The translations under genes were made by a program, and so were the position numbers. From Mnemiopsis leidyi (lineage: Eukaryota > Ctenophora > Tentaculata > Lobata > Bolinopsidae), in the NCBI GenBank assembly GCA_000226015.1, contig JH156231.1:81654-109914 (forward strand): DNA of 28,261 nt. The letters run 5' to 3'. This document shows, piece by piece, positions 19,201 to 28,261 of the stretch (its first letter is position 1; every line of letters begins with the position of its first letter). Below the pieces are notes generated by a model. That model was not told the DNA's origin. It did no database searches and saw only the letters and a program-made list of their open reading frames with translations.

Positions 19201-22200
19201 TAGAATAACTGTTTACAAACCAGTGTTATTCTCACTAAATCTCCACGGTTCAGGGACAGAAGAAACTCCGTCGATCATTGCAGAGACACAGATACCGTCC
19301 CTTAACCAGAAATCAGAGTCCTCGATACTCTGTGAGATGTTGAGGTGCACCCAGGATTCCGACCATGTGACCACAAAACGGTCTTCTCGGATACCGCGCG
19401 GTAATTTTCTTTGGACCTGTAAGAGTGCCAGCATGCATTTTTCCACAAAGATCGATGACTCGGTGAGGTCAGACGTTAAAAGAGGCCCTAAAGCTTGCTC
19501 ATGTTAGGTAACACAATAGAAATGGTTTTGTGTATTCTTGCGAATGGCATGGAAAAACATGACGATGCTTAAAATAACCGTTAGTTGTAAAATTTTGAAC
19601 CAGGACTTATGGCCGACTTTATAGCAGGTTAAATAATAACTTACAAGAATGGAAACAGTATCTCCAGTTTCTCCCAGAGCAACATTGGGAAGGTACACGT
19701 GAAGCTCGACCTCTCGTACCCTAACTAGTCCCTTCTGATGGTCGCTGTGTAATACCAGGCAATCAGTTCGGTCTTCTGAAAACATTTGCTGGGTAACAAG
19801 AAAAAACCACAAATCTATCCAGAACAATCATCAACTGAGATCAGCTGACGTTCGATGTGGTGAACAACGGCCGACAAAAAGGAGAAGTTTTAATAAAGCT
19901 GTTAATCTCATCATTATCCGAGTTGAAAAACCGCCCGCCCTCTACGAAAAACACGTGCAAGAGCGTGAATAGTGAGTATCGCACGTGCGATGATTTCAAC
20001 TTTGCCGTGTAGGAGTGGTTTTTACCTTGTGAATGGTCATCAGTTGGTAGCCGGTAGCAATGCAAGTGTGCCCTCTTGAATGGCGGTCACCATCCCTCGC
20101 TAACTGGGCAGTGGTGGTCGGCCGTTCTCATGCTCGCTCTGCCGCTCTCAAAAAGTTCGAAAGTTCCGCCTTCAAAGGTCGTGCGTGCGATTTGACAGCA
20201 GATAAATCTGACACATAGTTAATTCCCCGCGGTAGAAGTCGACCGTGAGTGTTGAAAACAATTAAGTAGCTACATGTTAAAACTGACGGCTGGCCGCTAG
20301 TTAGCGCTCGGCCCAGGTGGCAAGTGCTCCACGAACCAGCTTGTGAAATTTAAACGCAGCTCACGAAAACTTCACCGGATATTGACGAACAGAAGAAGTC
20401 ACGAGAGTGGAAGTTTTAGTGTGTGCTTGGGAACAGACGGAGCATCTGACCAGGCCGGTATGGGAACTTGGTGCGATGATCCAAGCTTTCTCCGGCGGCA
20501 CATGACCGATGGGTTGTAAATCGAAATTCTTGGAGATGAAAATATTTGGACCATACACGACCATAATTTTACTGTTTTATAAATAAAATTTCTATCCTAG
20601 GATGCGTGGGGGGATCCTCTCAAAAGAGGAGGTAATGACAAAGACCGCTTTATCTTTGACTTAAGTGGTTTGTGGTTTCTAATAAGCTCAATGAAGATTG
20701 TAGGAATTGCATTAAACAAAGCGGAGACGTCGGTAAATGTTACCACCGTGTAATTGGCGGTGGAGAGAAAACAATGAACTTGAACATAAAAAATTCGAAA
20801 TATTCCTCTTTAAGTTTCAGTAAAATTCCGCATACATTGATATTGATCCGTTGAGCTTACGTTATGATAGAGTTTCTAGCCGATCTCACATGATCACATA
20901 CCAATCAATGATGAAGCGTTCTAGAATTCAGGGGTTTTTCGGAAAACACACTAAATAATTGATGCTCTTTTCTTCTTTCAAGATTCGTAGACGAACATTT
21001 TTTTGAAATTGTACATAGCACTAGCCACATGAAATTGGGACATCAGAAATTAGACATCTAAAATTGTACGAAAGCGACAAATTCCGTTTTTGTTTGCCTC
21101 GGGTAGTCGGGCGTATGTAAAACTAAAGCAACAGCACTTTTGCCTTTTCGTCACTGACAAAAGTTGTTTGAATGCGAGTTACGCGGTTGTGTAATCTTAG
21201 GAAAAAAAGAGGGGTGCGAAGAAAGATGGGATAAGGAGGGGAAAGGTGCGTGTTATGAAGTGTTCTTAATGAAACTCCAGAAAATAATACTAATCCGATT
21301 TCGCATTGCAATTAATATCAACCTACCCTTTTGCATTTATGATGTTTTCTTGTTATGCTTTTTATAGCATTATTTTCGAGGTGTGATTATTATTTTTAAT
21401 GAATGGTCACAGGTTTCATGACACGATAAGCGAATTAACAGTGTTTATACATTGCGATTGCTACGTCTCAGATTAATACTCGATGACTATTGTACAGAGT
21501 ATCAAAAAATTTTATTAACCTCTTAAAGTCTGAGCAACTGGTATTTCCTATTAATTTTTATTTATCGTTTTGTGTAATTTCAGTTGCATTTAATCATCAG
21601 AAATCAGGTAAAGGTAAATAGAAAATTTACCATCTGTTATAGCTTTGTTAATTCCATGTGGCATCGAATTAAAGACTGAAACATTTGATCATCGACGTAT
21701 GGTATGCGGTAAACATAAGCTCTAAATCTACATAAGGATATCATATTTAGCTTTTAGGTTCACATGATCATTTTCTCGACCTTAAGTTTTGGTTGTCAAT
21801 TTACATAATTTGACTTAAAAGCAATACGTTTTTAATTATGTATGAAAGTTTGGATAAGTTTACGAGTTTTCGTTCGCTATGCCGACTTTTCTATTAGCAT
21901 AAGTAGACCGAAAGTTTGTGAACTAGAATGTATCCCACAAAACTAATGAATTTTAATGTTTTAAACGTTGGTTTCAAATTTCAGCTATCAATAAACGTCG
22001 TTTATCTAAATTACATTTTAGTCGAAATAAAAGTTTCGAAAATTTTAGAGAAAAATGTTTTGAAAGATTATCCAGAGATTTCAATAAATTCACACCACCC
22101 GGATCTCCTTATCTTACCAGTTTTTGGGTTCAGCAGATAAGGTCTTGCAGTGTTTCCACTTGCAGATATGCTGTCGGGGTATGCGTATATCTTGAAAAGT

Positions 22201-22343
22201 TGTTGGTACACATACGGGACATGCTCCTGGAGACCAATCCCAGGTCCGCGACTGAGAAGTTCCCGCATGGTATCTGGCGAGAGCCGGCCCCGGAGTGCCG
22301 CCAGACACCCAGGCACCAGAACAAGTAGTGAGAGGAGCAGCAT
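13217..22343 (-). CDS. TGF-beta superfamily ligand, 7 exons, 367 aa
   Basis: This is a secreted signalling ligand precursor. Minus-strand exons are 22118-22343, 19645-19775, 19236-19497, 19102-18960, 18795-18704, 13713-13630 and 13382-13217; all phases agree. Residues 1-16 ([16 protein letters not shown]) form a signal peptide. The propeptide includes [11 protein letters not shown] and [12 protein letters not shown] furin-type site RSHR at about 230-233 releases a mature domain of about 134 aa. That domain shows [20 protein letters not shown], then APPG, CSGYC, TCVPT and the terminal CGCV, the cystine-knot pattern. Knot cysteines are at about 262, 291, 295, 332, 364 and 366. The usual CC pair is a single C (TCVPT), so the interchain cysteine is missing, as in GDF3, GDF9, BMP15 and Lefty types. 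The subfamily is not assigned. The start at 22343 was chosen because the frame upstream has no ATG before a stop and the signal peptide begins there. The exon 3 acceptor (CATGAG|CAA) is the least certain border. Confidence 0.92.
13714..15302. other. Part of TGF-beta intron 5 before the first lipase
   Basis: This is AT-rich intronic DNA without coding signals on either strand. It must include the promoter of the plus-strand lipase at 15303, but I see no clear TATA box at a suitable distance. Confidence 0.45.
15303..16275 (+). CDS. Class-3 lipase-like protein, paralogue 1, 2 exons
   Basis: This is an alpha/beta-hydrolase of the fungal lipase-like (lipase class 3) type, 274 aa. Exons are 15303-15433 and 15582-16275; the intron is 148 bp, phase 2, GTTTGC...CGCAG. 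It starts [20 protein letters not shown] with no signal peptide, so it is probably cytosolic. The nucleophile elbow is TGHSLGGMM (Ser about 141), the acid is probably Asp about 196 in RENDPVS, and the base is one of the His residues near 219-222 (SSHHMHDM). [10 protein letters not shown] follows the elbow as in the family. It lies inside intron 5 of the TGF-beta ligand gene, on the opposite strand. The intron position and the sequence MAVNF...DCYFF...FR|V match the neighbouring paralogue at 17502, which lacks the intron. AATAAA is 100 bp past the stop. The substrate is unknown. Confidence 0.87.
15502..15535. repeat. 17-bp tandem duplication in the lipase 1 intron
   Basis: ATCAAAGCCCCTTTTCG is repeated twice head to tail. 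Confidence 0.8.
16276..17501. other. Spacer between the two nested lipase genes
   Basis: This holds the 3' flank of lipase 1 and the 5' flank of lipase 2, still inside TGF-beta intron 5. I see no further gene or clear repeat. TATATAAA at about 17493-17500 touches the lipase 2 ATG and is too close to act as its TATA box. Confidence 0.45.
16376..16381 (+). terminator. Poly(A) signal AATAAA for lipase 1
   Basis: A canonical hexamer 100 bp after the lipase 1 stop, in the right strand and the expected range. Confidence 0.6.
17502..18260 (+). CDS. Class-3 lipase-like protein, paralogue 2, intronless
   Basis: This is a 252-aa alpha/beta-hydrolase of the lipase class 3 type in one uninterrupted frame. 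It starts [14 protein letters not shown] and shares DCYFFDRK with paralogue 1. The nucleophile elbow is [13 protein letters not shown] (Ser 142), the acid is Asp 197 in RKGDPIS, and the likely base is His 220 in [20 protein letters not shown] corresponds to the strand preceding the oxyanion region. The C-terminus is short and Cys/Gly/Lys-rich ([13 protein letters not shown]). There is no signal peptide or membrane segment. The gene lies on the plus strand inside intron 5 of the minus-strand TGF-beta ligand and ends 443 bp before that gene's exon 5. It lacks the intron of paralogue 1, so either this copy arose through RNA, or it lost the intron, or paralogue 1 gained one. All three catalytic positions appear intact, so it is probably functional. 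Confidence 0.9.
   Translation: MAVNFPVSGKRTLLIACAISANDCYFFDRKVGFHNYVKELKKFRVEENSRTKNVLQYALYRITKRGQHKGKTILAFRGTASKRTIQQNLDLVDPEQILAHVMPDMFEGLEEVEDGWEKVRDAMNAARKAAETLNPNYITGHSLGGAVAEVVCSYTRISGFSFNCPGPVGLITETSFLNPDRDFWHGVQFETHLRKGDPISLINDDHHINQEPVWYNGVSHRMEELARDIKKGSRYRTCFGCFGGKKYGQISH
18261..18703. other. 3' flank of lipase 2 within TGF-beta intron 5
   Basis: Non-coding. An AATAAA at 18659-18664 is the only candidate poly(A) hexamer I noted for lipase 2. It sits about 40 bp from TGF-beta exon 5. Confidence 0.4.
19776..22117. other. TGF-beta intron 1, with a GC/CpG-richer patch
   Basis: This 2.3-kb intron lies between the signal-peptide exon and exon 2. Most is AT-rich. About 20085-20345 is clearly richer in GC and CpG (for example GGTCGGCCGTTCTCATGCTC), and might hold a regulatory element or an unannotated promoter. 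Short frames here have no recognisable domain. Confidence 0.45.
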
Positions 22344-22560
22344 GACAAACGAGCGAGTGAGCAGACTTGCCGGCGCCTCCACATAGTCCACCGGTCTGAC
22401 GATCCGGAACACGTGCCGGGTGAGGCGAGCTGTGATTGGAGGGGGGCAGTCACGTGGGGTCCGGGCACCGTGAGAACTGGAGACCGTGCAGCCAGACGTA
22501 GTGTCTGCGTGTCACCGGATAGCAGTTCCGACCAGACACACGAGCACTTCTGATATGTAT
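22344..22560 (-). promoter_or_regulatory. Possible promoter/5' UTR region of the TGF-beta ligand
   Basis: The DNA just upstream of the ATG is GC-rich compared with the rest of the window. It has two CACGTG E-boxes (22410-22415 and 22451-22456) and an ATTGG (22435-22439), which is a CCAAT box read on the minus strand. The transcription start is not known, so part of this is probably 5' UTR. Confidence 0.35.
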
Positions 22561-23861
22561 CTGCCGTGCATGCTCACTTTCACACTTCCAATTAGTTAGC
22601 TGCCGGCCGCGCTGGAGTGCTCGTTACTTTTCGTAGCGCACACTCCGTCACGTTGGGAGCAGGGACTAACGACCACCCGGACACAGGACAACATCCTCAC
22701 CGACCACTGGAAGGGGAGTCCGCAGAACATAAACCAATCATCAGACACGAATTCGTATCACGTGACCAGAATAGTCATTTATTCGAGACTCACTATCGGA
22801 TTAGAGATTTGATTACGCGGTGTTGTGTTCAGCCCTTCAGGGACGACCCTTGAATACAATCTTGCAGACGCTCATGAAATTTGCTCTGGCGTATAAATTC
22901 AGGTTATAATTTAATATGGTGCTTTACTTTAGGTCCACACCATGACAAACCGGAAGGATCTGTTCTGATTCGAAATTAATTTGAAGATTTTACTGGGGTG
23001 AAAAATTAGTTGGCAGGAGCCTGGAATGATATATAATGGTTCATGTCAGGTGAAAATAACTGTATAATTAACGAGCAAAAGTATATATAGTATAATTAAA
23101 TCTTTAATCATTGGCGCGTGTGATACTCAATCTCGTTGCTTGACATTTACAAGCAAAATTACAGCAATAAATAGTTTTGGATTTTCTCACCTTGGCACGG
23201 TGCCAGACGTTGACTTACAGGAGGTCCACCCTGACTGCTTTCATAAATCCATTTTTAAACATTCCGTTGACATTCCATAATCGTCGTTCTTTTTTTTGCT
23301 TCATGAGCATCACGATATTTTCATTCATCATCCTGAATAAGTGACAGAGGTCATATTTCTTGGGTTTCTGGTTTCAAATACTAAAATGTGTTGATTATTC
23401 TGGCTTTTTACAAAGCACACTGGCTTTATGGTCTTGGCTACCCCTAAATGAAATAAATAAACAGCAAAAATATCTCGTATTTTTATACTACTACTAGACC
23501 AAACTCTTCAGGTGTTCTTTATATCATCACCACGTATTCGTTACAACATTCGGGAAGGCGGTCTGCTAAAAAACTGACTATTCATACGAATTTCTAGTGA
23601 AGCAGAGGTGAAGATGTTTTTGAATTTCGATCATTGCGAAGTGAACGTAACTACACTAGCAGTCCTTTTTCTCATCAAAATTGCGAAGTGTGAAAAACCA
23701 TATTTTAAAAGTTATACGCTACATATGATCAGACCCTCTGGCTCTACCTCATACCCAGGTTTAATGACGAATTGGGGCGGAGTTTTGAATGTAACCCAAA
23801 AAACCCGAAAATGTAGTCTCAAATTTTGAATTTGTAAAATTGTGCGTTTTTTGGGTTGCAA
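22561..23861. other. Non-coding DNA upstream of the TGF-beta gene
   Basis: A moderately GC-rich part to about 22860 continues the promoter-proximal region. The rest is AT-rich. Short open frames show no domain. Confidence 0.4.
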
Positions 23862-23869
23862 ACGCAACC

Positions 23870-23929
23870 TTGTCTGACTTTGTCCGACCCTCATTCGAAA
23901 ATGACGGGAGGCTGCGCGCTGCTGTACAA
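23870..23929 (-). mobile_element. Micro-transposon family B copy, 60 bp, TSD ACGCAACC
   Basis: It starts TTGTCTGACTTTGTCCGACC and ends GCGCTGCTGTACAA. ACGCAACC is exact at 23862-23869 and 23930-23937. In reverse complement it is the best full-length B copy and lines up with the copies at 10959 and 11039, 12 kb away. It inserted beside a small palindrome, GGTTGCAAACGCAACC. Confidence 0.87.
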
Positions 23930-23937
23930 ACGCAACC

Positions 23938-25740
23938 AAGCTACTATGAATGCTCGTATGAGTCCATAACATAAGAAAAGTTTAGTGGTATGTCTGTGCA
24001 CAAGGTACCTACATCTCGCTTGCTGGTTTCAGAGAGGCCAGACCAGGTACTTATAAAACCTCTATTAAACCTGAACATCCTAGCACATAGCATTGTTTAA
24101 TGTTTATAGCAACCACCCTTCCGAGTGACTATTAAATCTAATCAATTGTACTCATCTATTTCGTCAATAAAGCTAAGACACATTTTATCGTCAAGTTTAG
24201 AGAATGAGTCTAGTCTAATGGGTAAACTTAGGCCTCTCAAATAAGTAAACTTGAAGATGTCGAGCTCTTGTCCAGTTAGAAAATCATGGTGCCTCTCTGG
24301 CCCGGACACAATTCAAGCCAACAAGTAGCCCAATCAAAGGAACAGAAGGATTTGTCACTTAAGGCCTGCAATAGCTAACAGCATAAGTATAAGTACTAAA
24401 ATGTAGGAAAGCGGGCCTCCGAGTGATAGTAGGACTCAGTCACTAACGTACTGATGATTCAGTTCGATTGAGAAGTAATTTCTCGGACAAGTTTCGAATT
24501 TACTAGTTTGCAGTAAAATAGCTAAGTTAAACTTCATTGCCGTAATGTCGAAGAACTGTACCATTTTCAAATGATAATGACAATTAACTTTCGAACTACT
24601 ATAAAATTATTTAAAGCTTTTTCGCTTGCAGACTATTTAAAACAACCAGAGGGATGTGCGACAAACAGAAGGTAAGGCAACGTCTGGCAAATCCAAGATA
24701 CATAACCACCAAACAGAGGCTTTGAACATTTCGCGTCAAAAACAGCCTCGTTCGATCGTGGGGTATTATCAACTCTATTCGATACCCGGAATAAGCGATA
24801 ACCACTCTGATTTCGAGAAACGAGACCTACTGGGTTCCCTGAACCGAAGTTTGCGTTTAAATTGCCTCTCCTTACAGTTTCCATATTTATTTTAAAGTTT
24901 AGACCGCATAGTTAATTTTCCTGCCCTTATTTAAGTGTACTATCTCTCAGTCTTGCAGTTTCTAATATATTTTTTCGGATAAATTTATCTAATTTTATTT
25001 CTTTTTGCTTCTAAAATTTTTATTTTCTGATAATTGTTTGACATTACAATTGATGTAATAAGACTTTCTAATGTCTGACATTACAATCGATGTAATAAGA
25101 CTTTCTAATTCTAATTCTACGGTACATCTGATAATCTAAAGACAAACTTCCGACTATATCACCACAATCGATGGATAACAAATCAGAATTTTGTGGATTC
25201 GAATTCACCCACTCAATTCAATCACTCTTCGTGCAACTTGAAAGGTTGAGACTTGAACACGATTCTTGCATTAAGTGGACTGAATTATGAGCATGATGTT
25301 GTCTTGACAAGAAACACTTTTCCAATTGACTGCACTTGAACCACTATTCTTGAATTTTGAACAAAATTCCTCGCAATATCGATACATCTGACACTACACT
25401 TTAGTGTGATGTCATGTCACGCAGCGCATGCATGTGCAATTCAAGTTAAAGCTAGAACAATAGCAAAATGTAGCTGCGTGCGCGCCAAAACAGGGTACCT
25501 TTCTACTTTTTGGTGTCACGGCGTTACCCAATATGTACTCATTCGTGGACTCCCTTTCAACATCAAGACAAGGGTCTCAGGAAACTAAGACCCACTGTTT
25601 ACTAACAAAGCCGGATACAACTGACCATACAATATTAGTGTTTGATGCAACACTCCCGGATCAAAAATAACAAAGTAAAAAGTAATAACTTAACAATAAA
25701 TAAAGTTAAAAGAAACCTCACGTTATAAAAAAGATCTCTC
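23938..25740. other. Intergenic DNA between the TGF-beta gene and LTV1
   Basis: AT-rich, with no gene I can support. A 50-bp stretch at 24621-24670 is framed by TTGCAG and GTAAGG like a small plus-strand exon, but it encodes nothing recognisable. A tandem duplication at 25039-25109 is listed separately. Confidence 0.4.
25039..25109. repeat. 37-bp tandem duplication with inverted ATTACA/TGTAAT arms
   Basis: TGACATTACAATTGATGTAA and the following AAGACTTTCTAAT repeat once with a single T/C change. Each copy holds ATTACA and TGTAAT arms five bases apart. Confidence 0.75.
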
Positions 25741-27876
25741 TCACAGTTTAATAACCCTGCCCTGTTTGCCAACACATAACTTTCCCTCTCGTTGACTCTC
25801 CTCCTTAAACACCTCCTTGGTTGCCTTCTTTATCTGTCTCCTCATTCTCTGGCTCTCTTTGACCGCCTTTTTCCTAGCTCGCTTCTCCTCAGCAGTCTCT
25901 GTTTTAGTCCTGTAATTTGAAATAACGAATGTCTCTTCTTCCTCTTCTTCTGACTCACACTCCTCTTCTTTTTTATCCGCTTCTTCATTTTCCGGCTCTT
26001 TGTCTTCCGTGATGTCGTTAATTGCAATTCCTCTTTTGTCGAGCTTTATTTTGGACGGAATTTCGATGAGTTTCGGGTGATTGTAGATGTTGGAGTAGGT
26101 TGACAAAATGGTCTCACAGTCCCATGCAATAGCTGCTCGGTGATCTATTTCTTCTACTACGGTCTCTTTCTTTTCTGGCTTTTCCTTTTGTTTTTGAGCG
26201 AGAGCCAACGTTTTTGCTTTGTTGTACGCCATACTTTCCTGAAATAAAATAAAAGAATGTTTCAGGAAACTTAAAATAATTACCGGGCGACTTATTCCAG
26301 GAAATATTAGACATTAAGTAGAAATATCCTCTATATTACTCCAAAAAGTAATCCTTGATGTCGGGTTGATATTTCCATTGAATACGCAGATTTGTGCTGG
26401 AGGATTCGATTGACCAAATATGGTATAATTAGAGTTGTCAATACGTAAGAAGTCAGCCTTTTATTTCGCTCATGTGGCTGAATTGGATGAATGGTCTGAA
26501 CAGAGCCAACGTTGTAAATATATGGATGGAGCTGTCCAAGACAATGATGTTCATGCTTTTACTGGCCACCACCGTTCTTTAAGATCACACCATATCACTT
26601 ATAAAATGTCGTCCCCCTTCCTCACGGATACCATTAACGATAATAATCTAACTTCATATCATCTGTGCTTAAAATGGCATCATTCAGTAACCCAGTTATA
26701 TGTCAGTTTTTATCTAATTAATACACTTATTGCATGTTGACATGGTTTTGATTATAAGAAAAGTTGTACTACACGCATTGTATCATGCGTCGTCATTCCA
26801 ACTATGAATGATTTTCACGGGTCACCTGGCAGACGTTCAGAAGAACTTTGAAATTGACACTAGAGTAGAATTGACTAGAGTAGAATCAAGAAAGTGTGTT
26901 TGTTACAATAGCATTTACGCACGGTGCCTGAAATATGAATATTTACACGAGATCGTATTACACATTACGTCACCCCATCAGTGACTTGCATGAGTCATAA
27001 CAGACTTGATCTTGACTCAAATCTTTCTATATTGTGAACGATTTGGGCAGGTGTAATTAAAAAGAATTCGTTACAGCTTGGAGAGTTAAAAGTAGTGTCA
27101 TGACGCAACCCTCACTATAACATATGAGGAGCTGTAGAATCGGAGTTGTAATAAAGGAGAGTCACCATTTCAAGAAATGAAATACGTCATCCTTTATTAT
27201 ACTCCGATTGTCCAAATAGAACACGTCATTCAATCTTAAACTACGAATTTCCCAAATTGACAGATCATGAATTTTCAATTTTCAATTGTTTCAGAGTTTA
27301 AATAGACTACTGTTTACTAGACAGCCGTCTTGACAGTAGATGGCGAATTAAATCGGTTTGACCCGAAAGTATACTTTGTATATGTAGAGATTCAAGTTCA
27401 ACACAAAACTTGAATCTGACCCAAACAGATACGGAGTATCTTGTTACATCTTGTTACCTCATCGGCTATTTAACACGTGTGCTAAACACACGAGAGAAAA
27501 TATTTTGGAGTCAGTACCTCTGACGTGGTAAAATATTACAGAAGAATTTGAAGGTCTAATTGTTGAATATTGAATATGCTAGCATTCGATAGTCTTTGCC
27601 ACATTGCACAGAACCGAGCTTAACCGACTAAAGGAATGAAAGTCAGGCTTTTTCGGTCCAGGAAATGTGGGCACTTCTCGACAAAAACAGAGGGCCCCAC
27701 CCCAAACAAAAAACTAGTTTTCTTCATAACCACATTACCTCATCACTAAGATTCTGTCTTTCAAACTCGTTGCAAAGCTGGTCGAGAAGGAGCGACGGTT
27801 GTGTTCCCGTTTCTAACTCATCTACTGGTTTGAGCTCTTCTTCGCCGGCTCCTAACACATCGTACTCTTTGTACAT
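25741..27876 (-). CDS. LTV1: LTV1 ribosome biogenesis factor, C-terminal 211 residues, 5' exons off the window
   Basis: LTV1 is a non-ribosomal factor of late 40S subunit assembly that leaves the pre-40S particle after phosphorylation. Two minus-strand exons are seen, 27739-27876 (46 codons, first base phase 0) and 25741-26238 (165 codons plus stop), joined in phase 0 across a 1.5-kb intron. Exon borders are CACCCAG|ATG, GATGAG|GTAATG and TTTCAG|GAA. The upstream exon has SLLLDQLCNEFERQ, the region before the conserved core. The last exon has the family hallmark WDCETILSTYSNIYNHPKLI, an acidic stretch, and the basic C-terminal helix region (EEKRARKKAVKESQ, then RMRRQIKKATKE). The ATG at the first exon's edge is an internal codon, since LTV1 proteins are longer and the exon begins at a splice acceptor. 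Upstream exons are not visible before the window ends. Confidence 0.88.
26239..27738. other. LTV1 intron
   Basis: Non-coding, AT-rich. A short tandem duplication ACTAGAGTAGAAT(T) occurs near 26861-26889. A 100-codon plus-strand frame at 26435-26740 has no recognisable domain. Confidence 0.5.
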
Positions 27877-27909
27877 CTGGGTGGAGTGTAGAGTAGGAAG
27901 CACGGTTAT

Positions 27910-28018
27910 ACATTATAGGTTTAAAAGGACATTATAGGTTTAAAAGGACATTATAGGTTTATAGGTAAATTATGGGTTTGTTGGTAAGTTATAGGTTTAT
28001 TATACATTGTAGGTATAT
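27910..28018. repeat. 19-bp tandem repeat ACATTATAGGTTTAAAAGG, decaying
   Basis: Two exact copies at 27910-27947 are followed by increasingly degenerate copies built on TTATAGGTTT. Confidence 0.8.
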
Positions 28019-28082
28019 TACTACTAGCCGGAATCCGCGGCCCACGGCTGCATAATCATCTATGATAGCAGATCTATGATAG

Positions 28083-28261
28083 TTTCCTTTCTCCACTCTC
28101 CTTTCTCCACTTTCCTTTCTCCACTCTCCTTTCTCCACTTTCCTTTCTCCACTCTCCATTTCACCTTCCTCTCTCCTCTCTACTCTCTCCCCTCTCCTCT
28201 CTCCTCTCTCCTATCTCCTCTCTCCTCTCTCCTCTCTCCTCTCTCCTCTCTTCTCTCTCCA
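28083..28261. repeat. Long CT-rich (polypyrimidine) microsatellite
   Basis: A block built on CCTTTCTCCACT passes into CTCTCCTCTCTC and runs to the window end. The plus strand is almost purely C and T over about 180 bp. It lies in the upstream part of the LTV1 gene region (an intron, if exons continue beyond the window). Confidence 0.85.

Noticed and set aside
19841-20564. Extra exons of the TGF-beta gene in intron 1 (minus-strand open frames)
   Set aside because: Exon 1 (phase 1) joins exon 2 directly in phase through the acceptor at 19775/19776; the open frames lack convincing donors and TGF-beta propeptide features.
22344-22412. Longer N-terminus of the TGF-beta ligand from 22412
   Set aside because: The codon at 22410-22412 is GTG on the minus strand and the frame has no ATG between it and an upstream stop; the ATG at 22343 begins a clean signal peptide.
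24621-24670. Small plus-strand exon framed by TTGCAG and GTAAGG
   Set aside because: It encodes only about 15 residues without similarity to anything I know, and no partner exon was found.
24633-24884. Minus-strand 83-codon frame
   Set aside because: No domain or splice support; probably chance.
26435-26740. 100-residue plus-strand protein in the LTV1 intron
   Set aside because: No recognisable domain, starts from a weak context, and lies in low-complexity AT-rich intronic DNA.

Overview
This window is nuclear DNA from an animal. It has spliced genes with GT-AG introns and Kozak-like starts, a TGF-beta family ligand, a PP2A B'' subunit, LTV1, and SINE, LINE and Tigger-type repeats. Nothing here fixes the phylum. 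A divergent invertebrate or early-branching metazoan fits best, and that is inference. Most intergenic and intronic DNA is AT-rich.

Layout. (1) 1268-5487, minus strand: a PPP2R3-type PP2A regulatory subunit. Eight exons are well supported and a tiny ninth first exon is a candidate; the predicted protein is about 533 aa with two EF-hands. (2) 5.8-9.6 kb: a repeat belt with a 5'-truncated LINE tail, a 711-bp Tigger-like MITE with TA duplications, a tRNA-derived SINE and a broken LINE ORF1. (3) 9.9-12.0 kb: a dense cluster of very small insertions described below. (4) 13217-22343, minus strand: a seven-exon TGF-beta superfamily ligand of 367 aa, all of whose splice phases agree. Its ~5 kb intron 5 holds two plus-strand class-3 lipase-like paralogues (15303-16275 and 17502-18260). 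(5) 25741-27876, minus strand: the last two exons found of LTV1, a 40S ribosome biogenesis factor; its 5' part lies beyond the window. The window ends in a tandem repeat and a long CT tract.

The most unusual content is a set of tiny nonautonomous elements of 39 to about 80 bp, longer where internally expanded. Each begins TTG, ends CAA and is flanked by an 8-bp target-site duplication. Three sequence families (here called A, B and C) share this rule. Eight copies have exact 8-bp duplications and a ninth is exact with one extra base. One copy is only 39 bp, and one A copy sits inside a B copy, giving a relative age. I cannot assign them to a named transposase superfamily.

The three unspliced repeat classes and the host genes show no functional link. 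The two clear biological relations are the lipase pair nested antisense inside the ligand intron, and the minisatellite that overlaps the last codons and stop of the PP2A subunit gene.
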